Assembly: GCF_001652265.1 (NCBI RefSeq)
Contig: NZ_LWBS01000431.1
Location: 1 to 40,351 of the forward strand
DNA length: 40,351 nt
From: Rhizobium leguminosarum
Lineage (GTDB): Bacteria > Pseudomonadota > Alphaproteobacteria > Rhizobiales > Rhizobiaceae
Direction of reading: 5' to 3'
Shown: one piece after another, positions 32,816 to 40,351 of the stretch
Numbering within the stretch: the first letter of the stretch is position 1
Layout of the letters: each line of letters starts with the position of its first letter
Program-made: the position numbers and the translations under genes
The notes under the pieces: generated by a model
The model's input: the letters and a program-made list of their open reading frames with translations, nothing else
What the model was told of the DNA's origin: nothing
Database searches by the model: none

Positions 32816-33174
32816 CGCGGCTGTCACTCTTGCTGGAATGTTTTTAATCCGAGCGCAGGTGGAGATCTAACCAATATCCAAGCGTCAGTTGACTGATCCA
32901 GAATCGATGTAGAGCCTTCGGGGCTGCAAGGGTTGAACTGGAGTGTGACGCCGATCGCGCTATGTGGCCGGAACTCGTTATACCACGAGGCAACAGAACA
33001 CCCACGGGACGGAAGTTCGCGAGCTTTTATATCCGTGGCATCCCTGGTGTCGGCGGCTCGTTCATATCCATGAGGTGCTCGCGAAGGGGGAGGTTGTTTT
33101 CCGATGCAGCCTTTCCGGCGCCTCATCTGGTCGTTTTCTGGAAGTTCCAGCCTGGATGTTCGATCGGTCCCTGA
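32816..33174 (-). pseudogene. IS3-type transposase C-terminal remnant in a decayed region
   Basis: On the minus strand at about 32950-32990 the translation reads ASWYNEFRPHSAIG, the conserved C-terminal stretch of IS3-type (rve integrase) transposases. Both sides are unlike a transposase. The open frame continuing leftward (QSTDAWILVRSPP...) and rightward (Arg-rich) is not family-like. Only a small piece of the element survives. No terminal inverted repeats were recognised. The rest of this ~360-nt stretch shows no other gene. Confidence 0.55.
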
Positions 33175-33645
33175 GTGCGCGGTGGTCTCTTAGGCCGGTC
33201 CCGCATGCTCTCCGCCGCTGGCTCGGTGGTTGCTGCTTTCCTCATGTCGTCGCCGGCGCATGCGTTGACGATGAAAGAGTGCAGCACCAAATACCAGGCC
33301 GCCAAGGCCGACGGCTCCGCCAAGGACGTGAAATGGAACGATTTCCGCGCAAAGTTCTGTGGCGCCGACGCTGCTGCTGCCGACAAGGCTGACGAAGCGG
33401 ACGTCACCGCTACGAGCGAGAAGGAACCGGCAAAGCCGACCACCGCGGCGCCTAAAAGCGTCAAGTTCCCGAAGGCGATCGATAAGAAATATTCCACTGA
33501 AACGCCTGGCAAGGCCCGCTTGCACACATGCGTCGACTCCTACCATGCCGCCAAGGATGCCGGCACGCTGGGCGACCTGAAGTGGATCCAGAAGGGCGGC
33601 GGCTATTGGAGCCTCTGCAATACGAGCATCAAGGCTGCCGGCTGA
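33175..33645 (+). CDS. Secreted protein with two Cys-containing PsiF-like repeats
   Basis: The product is 156 residues from a GTG start; an in-frame ATG at 33205 would give a signal peptide lacking a basic n-region, so the GTG (with several Arg) is preferred, though neither has a good ribosome binding site. The signal peptide ends in PAHA. Two related repeats follow: MKECSTKYQAAKADG..KDVKWNDFRAKFCG, and a second starting LHTCVDSYHAAKDAG with LKWIQKGG...SLCN. Each has a Cys pair and an aromatic KW motif; they are joined by an Ala/Lys/Pro-rich linker. Similar repeats occur in rhizobial hypothetical proteins. The 5' end lies near decayed IS3 sequence, so the original start may have been lost. 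Confidence 0.6.
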   Translation: MRGGLLGRSRMLSAAGSVVAAFLMSSPAHALTMKECSTKYQAAKADGSAKDVKWNDFRAKFCGADAAAADKADEADVTATSEKEPAKPTTAAPKSVKFPKAIDKKYSTETPGKARLHTCVDSYHAAKDAGTLGDLKWIQKGGGYWSLCNTSIKAAG

Positions 33646-33674
33646 GCTGGCGCTTTTTCCCGTTATGCGAGAAG

Positions 33675-33698
33675 CCAGGCGGCACGTAAGCCGCCTGG
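33675..33698. terminator. Bidirectional hairpin between convergent genes
   Basis: A perfect 9-bp stem CCAGGCGGC / GCCGCCTGG with a 6-nt loop sits between the stops of the convergent genes at 33645 and 33720. The flanks are weakly A/T-rich on both sides, so it probably terminates transcription from both. Confidence 0.6.
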
Positions 33699-33719
33699 TG
33701 ACGAAAACCAAAACGGGCG

Positions 33720-34046
33720 CTATTCCACCGTAAACGTTCCGGTCCCCTTGGAGTATTTCTTACCTCCAAGCGAATTGATCGTTGCACATTTTTCCTTACC
33801 GAACTTCTCGCACATCTTATTATCTTTGATGCTCCATGTCCCCTTGTAGGTGGCCTTGTCCCCGTCGACAGTCGCTTCAATCGTTCCGTCTGGTTTATAA
33901 GTTGTGACGCCCGATTGCGTCTTTGACTTCCAGTGAATTGGGTGGCCGACCAACTCGCTTTTCAACTGCTCCGCCGTCATGGTTGCGGCATATGCACCAG
34001 ATGCGAAGGCTAGCATAATGAGGCCAGAAACCGTGATCGCTTTCAT
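33720..34046 (-). CDS. Small secreted hypothetical protein
   Basis: The product is 108 residues with a signal peptide (~1-20, ending AYA). The mature part reads MTAEQLKSELVGHPIHWKS, followed by TYKPDGTIEATVDGDKATYKGTWSI, then two Cys (MCEKFGKEKCATINS) and a Thr/Lys-rich end. The 'G.W.....G...Y..DGT......G....G.W.I.....C' pattern resembles small rhizobial secreted proteins of the DUF995-like type; that name is tentative. The ATG has GAGAAGGGAGTG upstream. Function unknown. Confidence 0.65.
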   Translation of the reverse strand: MKAITVSGLIMLAFASGAYAATMTAEQLKSELVGHPIHWKSKTQSGVTTYKPDGTIEATVDGDKATYKGTWSIKDNKMCEKFGKEKCATINSLGGKKYSKGTGTFTVE

Positions 34047-34141
34047 CGTTCACTCCCTTCTCCTTAAGCGAAGATTGTAACCGCGTTAGTGCACGGCGAA
34101 TATCTATCCAAAATGCTTATCTCGGCATTCAAACCTGCTGG

Positions 34142-34300
34142 GGTCCGCCGGTCGATGGCAAGGGAGCGATATTCGTGAAGCCGAAGCTAATTGCTGAGAT
34201 TGAATATCGAGCCTGGACGCATGACGGGAAGCTGCGGCATGCATCTTACAAGGGGCTTCGCGAGGTGCACGACAATGCCGACGTTTATGACTTGGAATAT
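34142..34300 (+). pseudogene. 3' remnant of an ATP-dependent DNA ligase (LigD-type) gene
   Basis: Translation from 34142 in this frame reads PPVDGKGAIFVKPKLIAEIEYR, then AWTHDGKLRHASYKGLRE and DNADVYDLE. This matches the C-terminal OB domain of LigD-type ligases used in bacterial non-homologous end joining (usual pattern V.P.LVAEIEYR.W..DG.LRHAS.KGLRE). Everything upstream of the last ~55 residues is missing. The right end runs directly into a degenerate IS256 transposase sequence at about 34300. It is therefore a truncated leftover, not a working gene. Confidence 0.65.
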
Positions 34301-34302
34301 CT

Positions 34303-34792
34303 CACGACTGCTACCACCTGGCAAAGATGCTGAGTCCACCTTCATGAGAAACGTTCTGGCGCATGCCGGCAAGAGCGGCCGGCGGGTCGTCTCGGCCTTC
34401 ATCGCAACGGCACCTTTGCCCAGGAGACCGCGGAGGCAGCCAGCGCGCAATGGCGCAGCGTTGCCGATCAGATCAGGCCGAAAGTTCCAAAGCTCGCCAC
34501 CATCATGGACGACGCTGAAGAGGACGTGCTCGCCTACATGACCTTCCCGAAAGAGCGCCGGGCAAAGCTGCATTCGACGAATCCAATTGAGCGTCTCAAC
34601 GGCGAAATCAAGCGACGCACCGAGGTGGTCGGTATCTTTCCGAACGACGAAGCGATCGTCCGCCTCGTTGGCGCGCTGCTGCTCGAACAGAACGACGAAT
34701 GGGCCGTCCAACGCGCCAGATACTTGACGCTTGAGACCATGGTCCAAATGAGCGATGATCCCCAAATCAGTCTGCCCGCTGTGGCTCGCTGA
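34303..34792 (+). pseudogene. Truncated, frameshifted IS256-family transposase
   Basis: Only the C-terminal ~165 residues of a ~400-residue IS256 (mutator-type) transposase remain. The reading frame is broken three times. ATTWQRC is followed by TGA at 34331 where family members read Arg. A frame change then occurs around 34335-34342 before FMRNVLAHAGKSGRRVVSAF. A second shift near 34408 restores the original frame for FAQETAEAASAQW, then AYMTFPKERRAKLHSTNPIE and RLNGEIKRRTEVVGIFPND, ending ISLPAVAR at 34792. The intact tail is family-typical, but the catalytic DDE region is lost. No functional transposase can be made. Confidence 0.8.
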
Positions 34793-34834
34793 TATCCGCT
34801 CCGACCCATGTCGGAAAGCACGGCATCAGCCGTC

Positions 34835-34861
34835 AGCTACACCACTCCCGTGGACACGATC
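34835..34861 (+). repeat. Candidate right end of the IS256 remnant
   Basis: The stretch just after the transposase stop reads AGCTACACCACTCCCGTGGA and ends ACACGATC. It has the GACAC-containing look of IS256-family ends. The left end is missing, so no inverted-repeat pair or target duplication can be shown; low confidence. Confidence 0.3.
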
Positions 34862-35007
34862 CGGCACCGAGCAAGCCGCGCTTAGACAGGACGGCGAACT
34901 CAGAGACTTGAAGGCCAGCCTGCGATATGACTGAGCGCTTACGAATACGATGTGCGCCTCCATCGATGTCGAGCGCATAGGTTTTCCTTTGAAGATAGGG
35001 GTGGGCG

Positions 35008-36975
35008 GTGAGCAGCGCGGAACTTTCAAAGACCACCAAGGCGCCGACCGGCGAACCCTATCGACTTGCAGAGGGGGAGCTTCGCAGCAAGCTGTCAGGC
35101 AGCACGATATTGATCCTCATTGGAGTGGCCGTCATCCTCCGGCTGGGCCAGGAAATCTTCGTTCCCCTCGCGCTGTCGCTTCTCCTTTCGTTCACGCTGG
35201 CCCCGATCGTCTCTTTCCTTCGCAAACGCTCCGTTCCAAAGATCGCCGCTGTTCTTCTCGCCGTCGTGTCGGCGTTTTGCGCGATCGCCGTATTCAGCAT
35301 TGTCATAGCGACGCAGGTGACGAACCTTGCGGAGAACATCCCCACCTATCAAAGAAACTTGGTCGACAAGGTTCATTCCCTCGCCCAAGCGGGCGCCGGA
35401 AACGGCGTCCTCGACCATCTGAGCAGAGCGGTCGAACGCGTCGGCGCCGAGATCCAGACGCGGGCCATCGAAAGCAAGAGCCCGACCGCCCAGACGCCCA
35501 CGACTCGCGAACCGATGCCAGTCGAGATCGTGACACGTTCCGATCCGATCCAGACGCTAGGCAACCTTCTTCTGCCGCTCATCAGCCCGTTCGCGACTGC
35601 TGGTCTCGTGGTCGTGCTGGTGATCTTCATGCTCCTCGAGCGAGAAGACCTGCGCGACCGTTTCATCCGGCTGGTTGGCTTGGGAGACCTCCACCGGACG
35701 ACCGCGGCTCTCCAGGATGCAGGCAAGCGGGTCGGGCGATACCTGCTGATGCAATTGGTGGTGAACACGCTCTACGCCGTGCCGATCTCCATCGGCCTGT
35801 GGGCCCTCGGCATTCCGAACGCCATCCTCTGGGGTCTGCTCACACTTGTTCTGCGGTTCGTGCCATATATCGGCGCCATCATCGGCATGATCCTTCCGTT
35901 GTTTCTGGCGCTCGCGATCGCGCCTGGCTGGTCGCTTGTGGTCTGGGTCGGCGCTCTCTATCTGACGACAGAACTCGTCAGCAACAACGTGCTCGAGCCA
36001 TGGCTCTACGGGGCAAACACCGGTCTTTCGCCTCTGGCGATCATTATCTCGGCGATCTTCTGGTCGTGGCTGTGGGGGCCGCTGGGTCTGATGCTCTCGA
36101 CGCCTTTGACTGTCTGTCTGGTCGTGCTCGGAAGATATGTCCCCCAGTTCGGCGTCCTCGATGTCCTGCTTGGCAACGAGCCGGTTCTGGAGCCTCACGA
36201 GAAGCTCTACCAGCGTCTCCTCGCGGGCGATCCGAACGAAGCGTCCGACAACGCCGAGGAGTTCCTGCAAGAGGAATATCTCGTCGACTATTACGACAAT
36301 GTGGGCCTTCCTGCGCTCCTGCTAGGCGAGACCGACCGTCAGCGCGGCGTATTGTCGGAAAACCAGATCATTCTGGTGGCGTCGAGCTCGCTGTCTTTGG
36401 TGGAGAACCTGTCGGACATTGCGGAGGAGGAGGAGGAGGAGGAGGAGAACGAGAACGAGACCGCATCGGACGCCGGTATCGAAACGGGTTCCGAACGGGA
36501 ACTTCCCGATGGCCAGGGCCGCTCCTTATTGTGCATCGGAGGCCGCGGCGGTCTGGACGACGCCGCCGCCGCGATGCTTTCGCAGGTGCTGGAGGTCCAG
36601 GGAGCAACGTCAACGACGTCATCATATTCCGATCATGCCGCGCGAGGATCTCTCGCTTTTCCCATCGACGGGGTCGACACGGCGATCGTCATATATCTAA
36701 ACGGCAATTCGAAGTCTCGCGCCCGCCAGATCGTTCGCCGACTGAAGCGACTCAAGCCCGACCTCCGCGTAGGGCTTCTCATGCCGACGGCGAATGGTCT
36801 GGACTATGCGGCGATCGACTCGTCCGAGATCGACGCCGACTTCATCGAGACGTCGATAGCGCAGGCGGCCCGATCCGGCCTAGTGACGTCGACGCCCGTA
36901 AGTCTCAAAACCGTAGTTCGGAAGATTGCGCGGCGCAGACTGCCTTCCGGCAGGCCATCCGCTGCATCGAACTGA
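35008..36975 (+). CDS. AI-2E family (PerM-like) permease with a long C-terminal extension
   Basis: The product is 655 residues. The N-terminal ~380 residues form the AI-2E/PerM membrane domain with about 7-8 helices: ILILIGVAVILRLGQEIFVPLALS, then LLLSFTLAPIVSFLRK, later GLVVVLVIFMLLEREDLRDR, then GRYLLMQLVVNTLYAVPISIG and RFVPYIGAIIGMILPLFLAL. A soluble C-terminal region (~385-655) follows. It contains a poly-Glu run encoded by a GAG repeat at ~36421-36447 and an alpha/beta segment (SLLCIGGRGGLDDAAAAMLSQ, then IVIYLNGNSKSRARQIVRRLK). Family members transport diverse small molecules or protons; autoinducer-2 export is established only for a few. The GTG start at 35008 has AGGGG upstream. Confidence 0.82.
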   Translation: MSSAELSKTTKAPTGEPYRLAEGELRSKLSGSTILILIGVAVILRLGQEIFVPLALSLLLSFTLAPIVSFLRKRSVPKIAAVLLAVVSAFCAIAVFSIVIATQVTNLAENIPTYQRNLVDKVHSLAQAGAGNGVLDHLSRAVERVGAEIQTRAIESKSPTAQTPTTREPMPVEIVTRSDPIQTLGNLLLPLISPFATAGLVVVLVIFMLLEREDLRDRFIRLVGLGDLHRTTAALQDAGKRVGRYLLMQLVVNTLYAVPISIGLWALGIPNAILWGLLTLVLRFVPYIGAIIGMILPLFLALAIAPGWSLVVWVGALYLTTELVSNNVLEPWLYGANTGLSPLAIIISAIFWSWLWGPLGLMLSTPLTVCLVVLGRYVPQFGVLDVLLGNEPVLEPHEKLYQRLLAGDPNEASDNAEEFLQEEYLVDYYDNVGLPALLLGETDRQRGVLSENQIILVASSSLSLVENLSDIAEEEEEEEENENETASDAGIETGSERELPDGQGRSLLCIGGRGGLDDAAAAMLSQVLEVQGATSTTSSYSDHAARGSLAFPIDGVDTAIVIYLNGNSKSRARQIVRRLKRLKPDLRVGLLMPTANGLDYAAIDSSEIDADFIETSIAQAARSGLVTSTPVSLKTVVRKIARRRLPSGRPSAASN

Positions 36976-37053
36976 AAATCGGTTCTCCTTCGCCGCTCGT
37001 ATTCCTTGACGGTGCTGGTGCTTTCATTTTCCGCCGCCGTGAAAGCGTCGCCT

Positions 37054-38238
37054 TCAATCCGACCCGGTCGCGACCCATTGCGCTTCGATGGCCTTCGGAC
37101 GACATGCCACGTAAACCGCAAGGGCACTTGCAAGCGCCGTTGCCGTCGCCCCAAAGACCAGGGCATACGTCACGTCCGCGCTGAGAGGAAGGCCCGCGAG
37201 GACGCCAAAAACTGAAGACGACGCCGACACCCCCAGGAAAACAAACGTGTTGAGTGCTCCCAGTCCAATGCCTCTCATTCGACACGGCAACAATGCCTGC
37301 GCCTCGGTCATCGCCACGGGATGAACATTGCCCATCGCGTAGAGAAGGGCCAATCCCGCAGATGCGGAAAGAATGCTGAAACCCGGCGTGAAGGCGAGAA
37401 GAAGCGCACTCAGAAGGCCGACCATGTAGGTTGCGATTACGATCGTCCGACCGCGCCATCTCAGGAGCGCGAAGGGCAGGGCAAACGAGGTTGCAATTCC
37501 AAAGACGCTTACGGCAGTCAGAACGGTGCCGACATTCGTGCCATGCCCAAAGACGCCCGTGAGGTATGGTCCCGCCCAAGCGTTCCGGAACGTGCCGCCC
37601 AGTGAAAGTGTGAAACAGATCGGTACCAGATAGAGGAGCTTCGGCAACCTCCATGTTCCGCGCTCGGTCGTCTGTCGGGCACTCCTGGCCGACGGCGTCC
37701 GGCGTAACGATGCCGCGATCGAGAGCGCGCAGGCCAACATCATCGCGGAGGCTGTCCAGCACGCGGCCCGCCAACCCCATTCGGCCGTGAAGAAGGACAA
37801 CGGAGATGCGGAGATCAGCGCTCCCATGGATCCGACCGAACTGACCGTTGCCGCCAGTCGCGCCGCCTTGTCTGGCGAATGAAGTCGGCCCAGATAGTAG
37901 AGGATGCCCATAAAAACCGGCGCACAACCAATGCCGATAGCGACCTGACCAGCGAATGCGGACCAAAAGCCGGACGACGACGCAAGCAGCGCCGAGCCCG
38001 CGGCTCCCAGGACCATCATCGAGGCCATGGGCCAACGGACGCCCCATCGGTCGAACGCAATGCCGACGGGGATCTGTAGCAGTGCGAAAGACCCGAAGAA
38101 CGCGGACGCAAGCCACCCGAATTCTACAGGCGAAAGTGCGAGGTCATCTGAAACCAGCGGACCGACTACGCCGAAATAGCTTCGGAAGTACATGCTGCCC
38201 AGGAAGGCAGCACAAAGGACTGACAGAGAGGTGCGCAT
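37054..38238 (-). CDS. MFS transporter
   Basis: The product is 394 residues with 12 predicted helices in two halves separated by a short loop (SLRRTPSARSARQTTERGTW). MFS signatures visible are GWLASAFFGSFALLQIPVGIAFDRWG (between helices 2 and 3, the conserved G...DR.G) and the matching RWRGRTIVIA segment in the second half. The ATG has GAGGAA upstream. It is transcribed toward the convergent AI-2E gene, with 78 nt between the stops. Substrate unknown. Confidence 0.82.
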   Translation of the reverse strand: MRTSLSVLCAAFLGSMYFRSYFGVVGPLVSDDLALSPVEFGWLASAFFGSFALLQIPVGIAFDRWGVRWPMASMMVLGAAGSALLASSSGFWSAFAGQVAIGIGCAPVFMGILYYLGRLHSPDKAARLAATVSSVGSMGALISASPLSFFTAEWGWRAACWTASAMMLACALSIAASLRRTPSARSARQTTERGTWRLPKLLYLVPICFTLSLGGTFRNAWAGPYLTGVFGHGTNVGTVLTAVSVFGIATSFALPFALLRWRGRTIVIATYMVGLLSALLLAFTPGFSILSASAGLALLYAMGNVHPVAMTEAQALLPCRMRGIGLGALNTFVFLGVSASSSVFGVLAGLPLSADVTYALVFGATATALASALAVYVACRPKAIEAQWVATGSD

Positions 38239-38255
38239 CTATTCCTCGCGAGAAA

Positions 38256-38275
38256 GCCCGGCACTACGGCCGGGC
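38256..38275 (-). terminator. Hairpin between the DUF2382 and MFS genes
   Basis: A 7-bp stem GCCCGGC / GCCGGGC with a 6-nt loop is followed on the minus strand by TTTCT. It lies after the DUF2382 stop (38299) and 18 nt before the MFS start, so it probably ends the DUF2382 transcript. Confidence 0.6.
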
Positions 38276-38298
38276 CTCGAAGATGCTTCTATCGATAT

Positions 38299-39255
38299 TC
38301 AGTCGCGGCGGAAGCCCTGTCCCTGGCTCTGGCCGCCCTGGGACTGGGACTGGCCGCCCCTGCGACCGTCCTCGACTTCGACTTCAGTCTTGCGGACGCT
38401 GTCGTCGATCGTTTCGGTACGATCGCTCGCGGTCTTGCGGATGCCGATCTCCTCGACCACGCGGGCATCCTTTGAGACGACGGCCTCTTCATGATGCTCC
38501 TCGGCCGAGATCGTCCGATCTTGGAAAGCACGGTCTGCGTCGGTCAGCGGGCGATCAACCGTGCGACGTTCGATCTCGACGTTCTCGTCTCGTAGGCTGA
38601 CGTTCTCGCGGACGGGCGTCTCGACCGTATATGCGCGGACCCGCACAGAGCCGTTGTTGACGTCGCGCTTGCCCACGCGGAGGTTCTCCTCGACGACAGG
38701 GATGGCCTCATCACGGGAACCGTCGTCGAACGTGTCCTCGCGCGATATTGCAAACGATTTCACGACGTCGTCGAGGTCGTCGTCGAATTTACGCTGCCGG
38801 GAGGCGTCGTACGTCGATGTAGCGAAAGCCTCGTTCGAGCGTTGTGCGTCCCACCCCTCTCTGCGCCAGGAGTCGGCACGTTCGTCGATGTCGATCGAAC
38901 CCTCGTCGTCAAGGATGTCGTGCGCCGTCTCGTATGTCGCGTCGTCCACCTGGACTGAAACAAGGAACCCGCCGCGGCGAAGGCCTTCGGCGTATGTGGC
39001 GCGGTCTTCGTCCGGGAAGAACCAATCTTCGAGTTTCGCCCAGAAGCCGGAGCGGTCGTCGCTCGCAACCGCTCCGGCGTCGCCATTAGGCTCGTAGCCG
39101 GGCAGGAAGCGGATCGCGTCGTTCGCGACGCCTGCGTCCTTCAAGCGCTCGACCGCGCTCTCGGCATCGCTGCGACTGTCGAAGAAGGCGCTTAGGGTGT
39201 TTTTCGCCGGGTTCGAGGTACCTGAACCCGTGGTGTTGTTATAAAGGCTTGCCAT
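38299..39255 (-). CDS. DUF2382 (YsnF/AvaK-type) stress protein, larger copy
   Basis: The product is 318 residues. The N-terminal ~100 residues form a general-stress-protein-17M-like domain (LSAFFDSRSDAESAVERLKDAG, then GYEPNGDAGAVASDDRSGFW). A DUF2382 domain follows at ~185-285, read from IPVVEENLRVGKRDVNNGSVR, then VETPVRENVSLRDENVEIER and the terminal EEHHEEAVVSKDARVVEEIGI. The C-terminus is a Gly/Gln/Ser-rich tail (SQGGQSQGQGFRRD). ATG 39255 has AAGGAG upstream and overlaps the smaller DUF2382 gene by 17 nt. These proteins are associated with general stress in soil bacteria; no enzyme activity is established. Confidence 0.78.
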   Translation of the reverse strand: MASLYNNTTGSGTSNPAKNTLSAFFDSRSDAESAVERLKDAGVANDAIRFLPGYEPNGDAGAVASDDRSGFWAKLEDWFFPDEDRATYAEGLRRGGFLVSVQVDDATYETAHDILDDEGSIDIDERADSWRREGWDAQRSNEAFATSTYDASRQRKFDDDLDDVVKSFAISREDTFDDGSRDEAIPVVEENLRVGKRDVNNGSVRVRAYTVETPVRENVSLRDENVEIERRTVDRPLTDADRAFQDRTISAEEHHEEAVVSKDARVVEEIGIRKTASDRTETIDDSVRKTEVEVEDGRRGGQSQSQGGQSQGQGFRRD

Positions 39256-39649
39256 TTGAGGTCTCCTTGGTTGCTTCATCATCTTCGATGCGCTCGACCG
39301 ACGCTGACTGCCTGCGCAGATCGGCCTCGACGCGTTCGGTACGGAAGGTGGTTCGCCGGGTAATCCGAATCTCCTCGACGAGCACCAGCCGCTTTTCCAC
39401 CACCAGCCGCTCTTCAAGAATTGGAACGATGGTGACGTCGCCCTCGATACGAACCTGAGGAACCGTTTCGACGACCGTGCCGAACGGCACCCGCTCAAGG
39501 TCCACTTCGCTTCCACCGAGTTCGACGTCGGCGAAATCCCGGATAGTTTCCGTATGCGTGCTAACGCGGACGCGGCCGTCGGTAACGGTCTGCGTGCCTA
39601 CGACGAGTTCCTCCTCGACGAGGGGCAATGTCTCCTTGTCATCGTGCAT
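39239..39649 (-). CDS. DUF2382 protein, smaller copy
   Basis: The product is 136 residues, made up almost wholly of a DUF2382 domain: LPLVEEELVVGTQTVTDGRVR, then VDLERVPFGTVVETVPQVR, and IVPILEERLVVEKRLVLVEEI, plus a charged C-terminal tail. ATG 39649 is chosen; the open frame upstream of it is not family-like. GGAAGG lies ~12 nt upstream. It overlaps the larger copy by 17 nt, so the two are coupled. Confidence 0.75.
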   Translation of the reverse strand: MHDDKETLPLVEEELVVGTQTVTDGRVRVSTHTETIRDFADVELGGSEVDLERVPFGTVVETVPQVRIEGDVTIVPILEERLVVEKRLVLVEEIRITRRTTFRTERVEADLRRQSASVERIEDDEATKETSNGKPL

Positions 39650-39708
39650 GCGTTTTTTGCACCTTCCGAGCGGCAAACGAGGCCGATTCACGATGGTTCC
39701 GAAGAAAA

Positions 39709-39945
39709 TCAAATGCGTTCGATTTCGATCACGCGAATGACGATCTCCTGACGGAACCGCGCCTCCGGTTTCCTGCGGTAGGACGACCACCAGGCGCGGT
39801 CGAGATCGGCGGCCATTAACTCAGCGACAACAATGCGATCCCGCTGGATTTCACTGTCGTTGCACCACGGTCCCTCGGCTGGTGAGTAGACGTAAAGGGT
39901 GACCGCCGAACTTGGCCGTGAGTTCGGCGCGGGACTCAAGCCCAT
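39709..39945 (-). CDS. Small hypothetical protein
   Basis: The product is 78 residues. The sequence contains an aromatic, ordered-looking stretch (VTLYVYSPAEGPWCNDSEIQ, then VVAELMAADLDRAWWSSYRR) and ends in a basic and hydrophobic run (EIVIRVIEIERI). No family is recognised. It lies 60 nt upstream of the DUF2382 pair on the same strand and could be the first gene of that unit. The start codon lacks a clear ribosome binding site. Confidence 0.45.
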   Translation of the reverse strand: MGLSPAPNSRPSSAVTLYVYSPAEGPWCNDSEIQRDRIVVAELMAADLDRAWWSSYRRKPEARFRQEIVIRVIEIERI

Positions 39946-40160
39946 TTAGTTCCATAAAAAGCATTTATGCCTGAAAATGCTGTAGCGGCTATCAAGCACT
40001 TAGCTGATCTGTGTGAGGCGCAATTGGTTCGAATCCCATCAAGAGCTTGGCGACGAATGTCCGTGACCTTGCCCCAAGTTTTATCCAGTATTGAGTTCTC
40101 TCCAGCGCTGTATTGAGGCGGTCCCCGGGGCGAGCGCTTCTCGCCGTTACGTCGGCTGAT

Positions 40161-40349
40161 TCAGCCGTCGTCACCCGAATCATCCGAGCCGTCGTCGCCG
40201 GAATCGTCCGAGCTGTCATCGCCTGAATCGTCCGAGCTGTCGTCGCTGCTGTCGTCCGCATCGTCGCTGGAATCAGCGTCAGCCGACTCGTCCTGGGTCA
40301 GGTCCTCTTCGACCGTCGCCTCCTCGCTCTCCTCGGAAGTCTCAATTTC
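40161..40349 (-). CDS. C-terminal end of an Asp/Ser-rich acidic repeat protein (partial)
   Basis: A continuous open frame enters from the right edge and ends at a TGA (40161-40163). Its 62 visible residues begin EIETSEESEEATVEEDLTQD and end in repeats of SSDDSGDD, which are three near-identical 24-bp units (40167-40238) plus a degenerate fourth. The composition is extremely acidic and surely disordered; such tails are seen in secreted or calcium-binding proteins, but no function can be assigned. The start lies outside the window. The plus-strand sequence is coding repeat, not a CRISPR array. Confidence 0.6.
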   Translation of the reverse strand, partial: EIETSEESEEATVEEDLTQDESADADSSDDADDSSDDSSDDSGDDSSDDSGDDGSDDSGDDG

Positions 40350-40351
40350 CG

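Noticed and set aside
34950..37184. 744-residue open frame on the plus strand
   Set aside because: It is the Arg/Pro-rich shadow of the AI-2E permease gene in another frame.
39992..40261. Thr/Ala/Arg-rich open frame on the minus strand
   Set aside because: It reads the acidic 24-bp repeat in a wrong frame; the frame with the stop at 40161 gives a coherent Asp/Ser repeat and runs to the edge.
40167..40262. Tandem repeats resembling a CRISPR array
   Set aside because: The units are contiguous 24-bp coding repeats without spacers.

Overview
The window looks like an accessory or plasmid-like segment of a high-GC alphaproteobacterium of the Rhizobiales, most likely Rhizobium or a close relative. 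This rests on the high-GC coding style and on typical families: alphaproteobacterial CsgH, COG4280, COG4705, DUF1344, paired DUF2382 proteins, an extended AI-2E permease, and LigD and IS256 debris. No rRNA, tRNA, CRISPR array or replication origin was recognised.

Left part (1-7069). The first 1.2 kb holds only debris, including the 3' end of a COG4315 lipoprotein gene. A minus-strand adhesin block follows: a CsgA-like curlin, a CsgH-like curli inhibitor, a hairpin terminator, a second curlin and an overlapping helical hypothetical gene. The curli secretion genes csgG/E/F are not present. Reading rightwards are a proline-rich secreted caspase-fold protein in which both catalytic residues are replaced (Tyr for His, Ala for Cys), and a MipA/OmpV-type outer membrane protein.

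The most interesting part is 7010-15005. It is a tightly packed nine-gene minus-strand operon with nearly every junction overlapping. In order it encodes a HAD phosphatase, a class III aminotransferase, a ureohydrolase-fold protein, a 4-TM EamA/SMR half-transporter, a fatty acid desaturase, an alpha/beta hydrolase with a Cys nucleophile, a GNAT/FemAB-type acyltransferase, a second 4-TM EamA half-transporter, and a cyclopropane-fatty-acid-synthase-like methyltransferase. Together these suggest synthesis of an amine headgroup, N-acylation, desaturation and methylation or cyclopropanation of the acyl chain, and flipping by an ArnE/ArnF-like pair. An OmpR-type response regulator and sensor kinase lie just upstream. 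The operon promoter region carries an 11-bp-period direct repeat of the kind bound by such regulators. I do not recognise this cluster as a described pathway.

Middle part (15193-31198). There are three complete response-regulator/sensor-kinase pairs in 11 kb. Between them are a COG4280 membrane protein with a small 2-TM partner and a NitT/TauT-type ABC importer. The third pair is divergent from an exporter-like operon: a secreted protein, two different ATPases and one large FtsX-type permease, followed by a DUF1344 protein.

Right part (31426-40351). A periplasmic helical protein and a COG4705 membrane protein come first. Next is a mobile-element graveyard with an IS3-type transposase tail, a LigD 3' fragment and a frameshifted IS256 transposase. 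After that come an extended AI-2E family permease, an MFS transporter and two overlapping DUF2382 stress-type proteins. The window ends inside an Asp/Ser-rich repeat protein.
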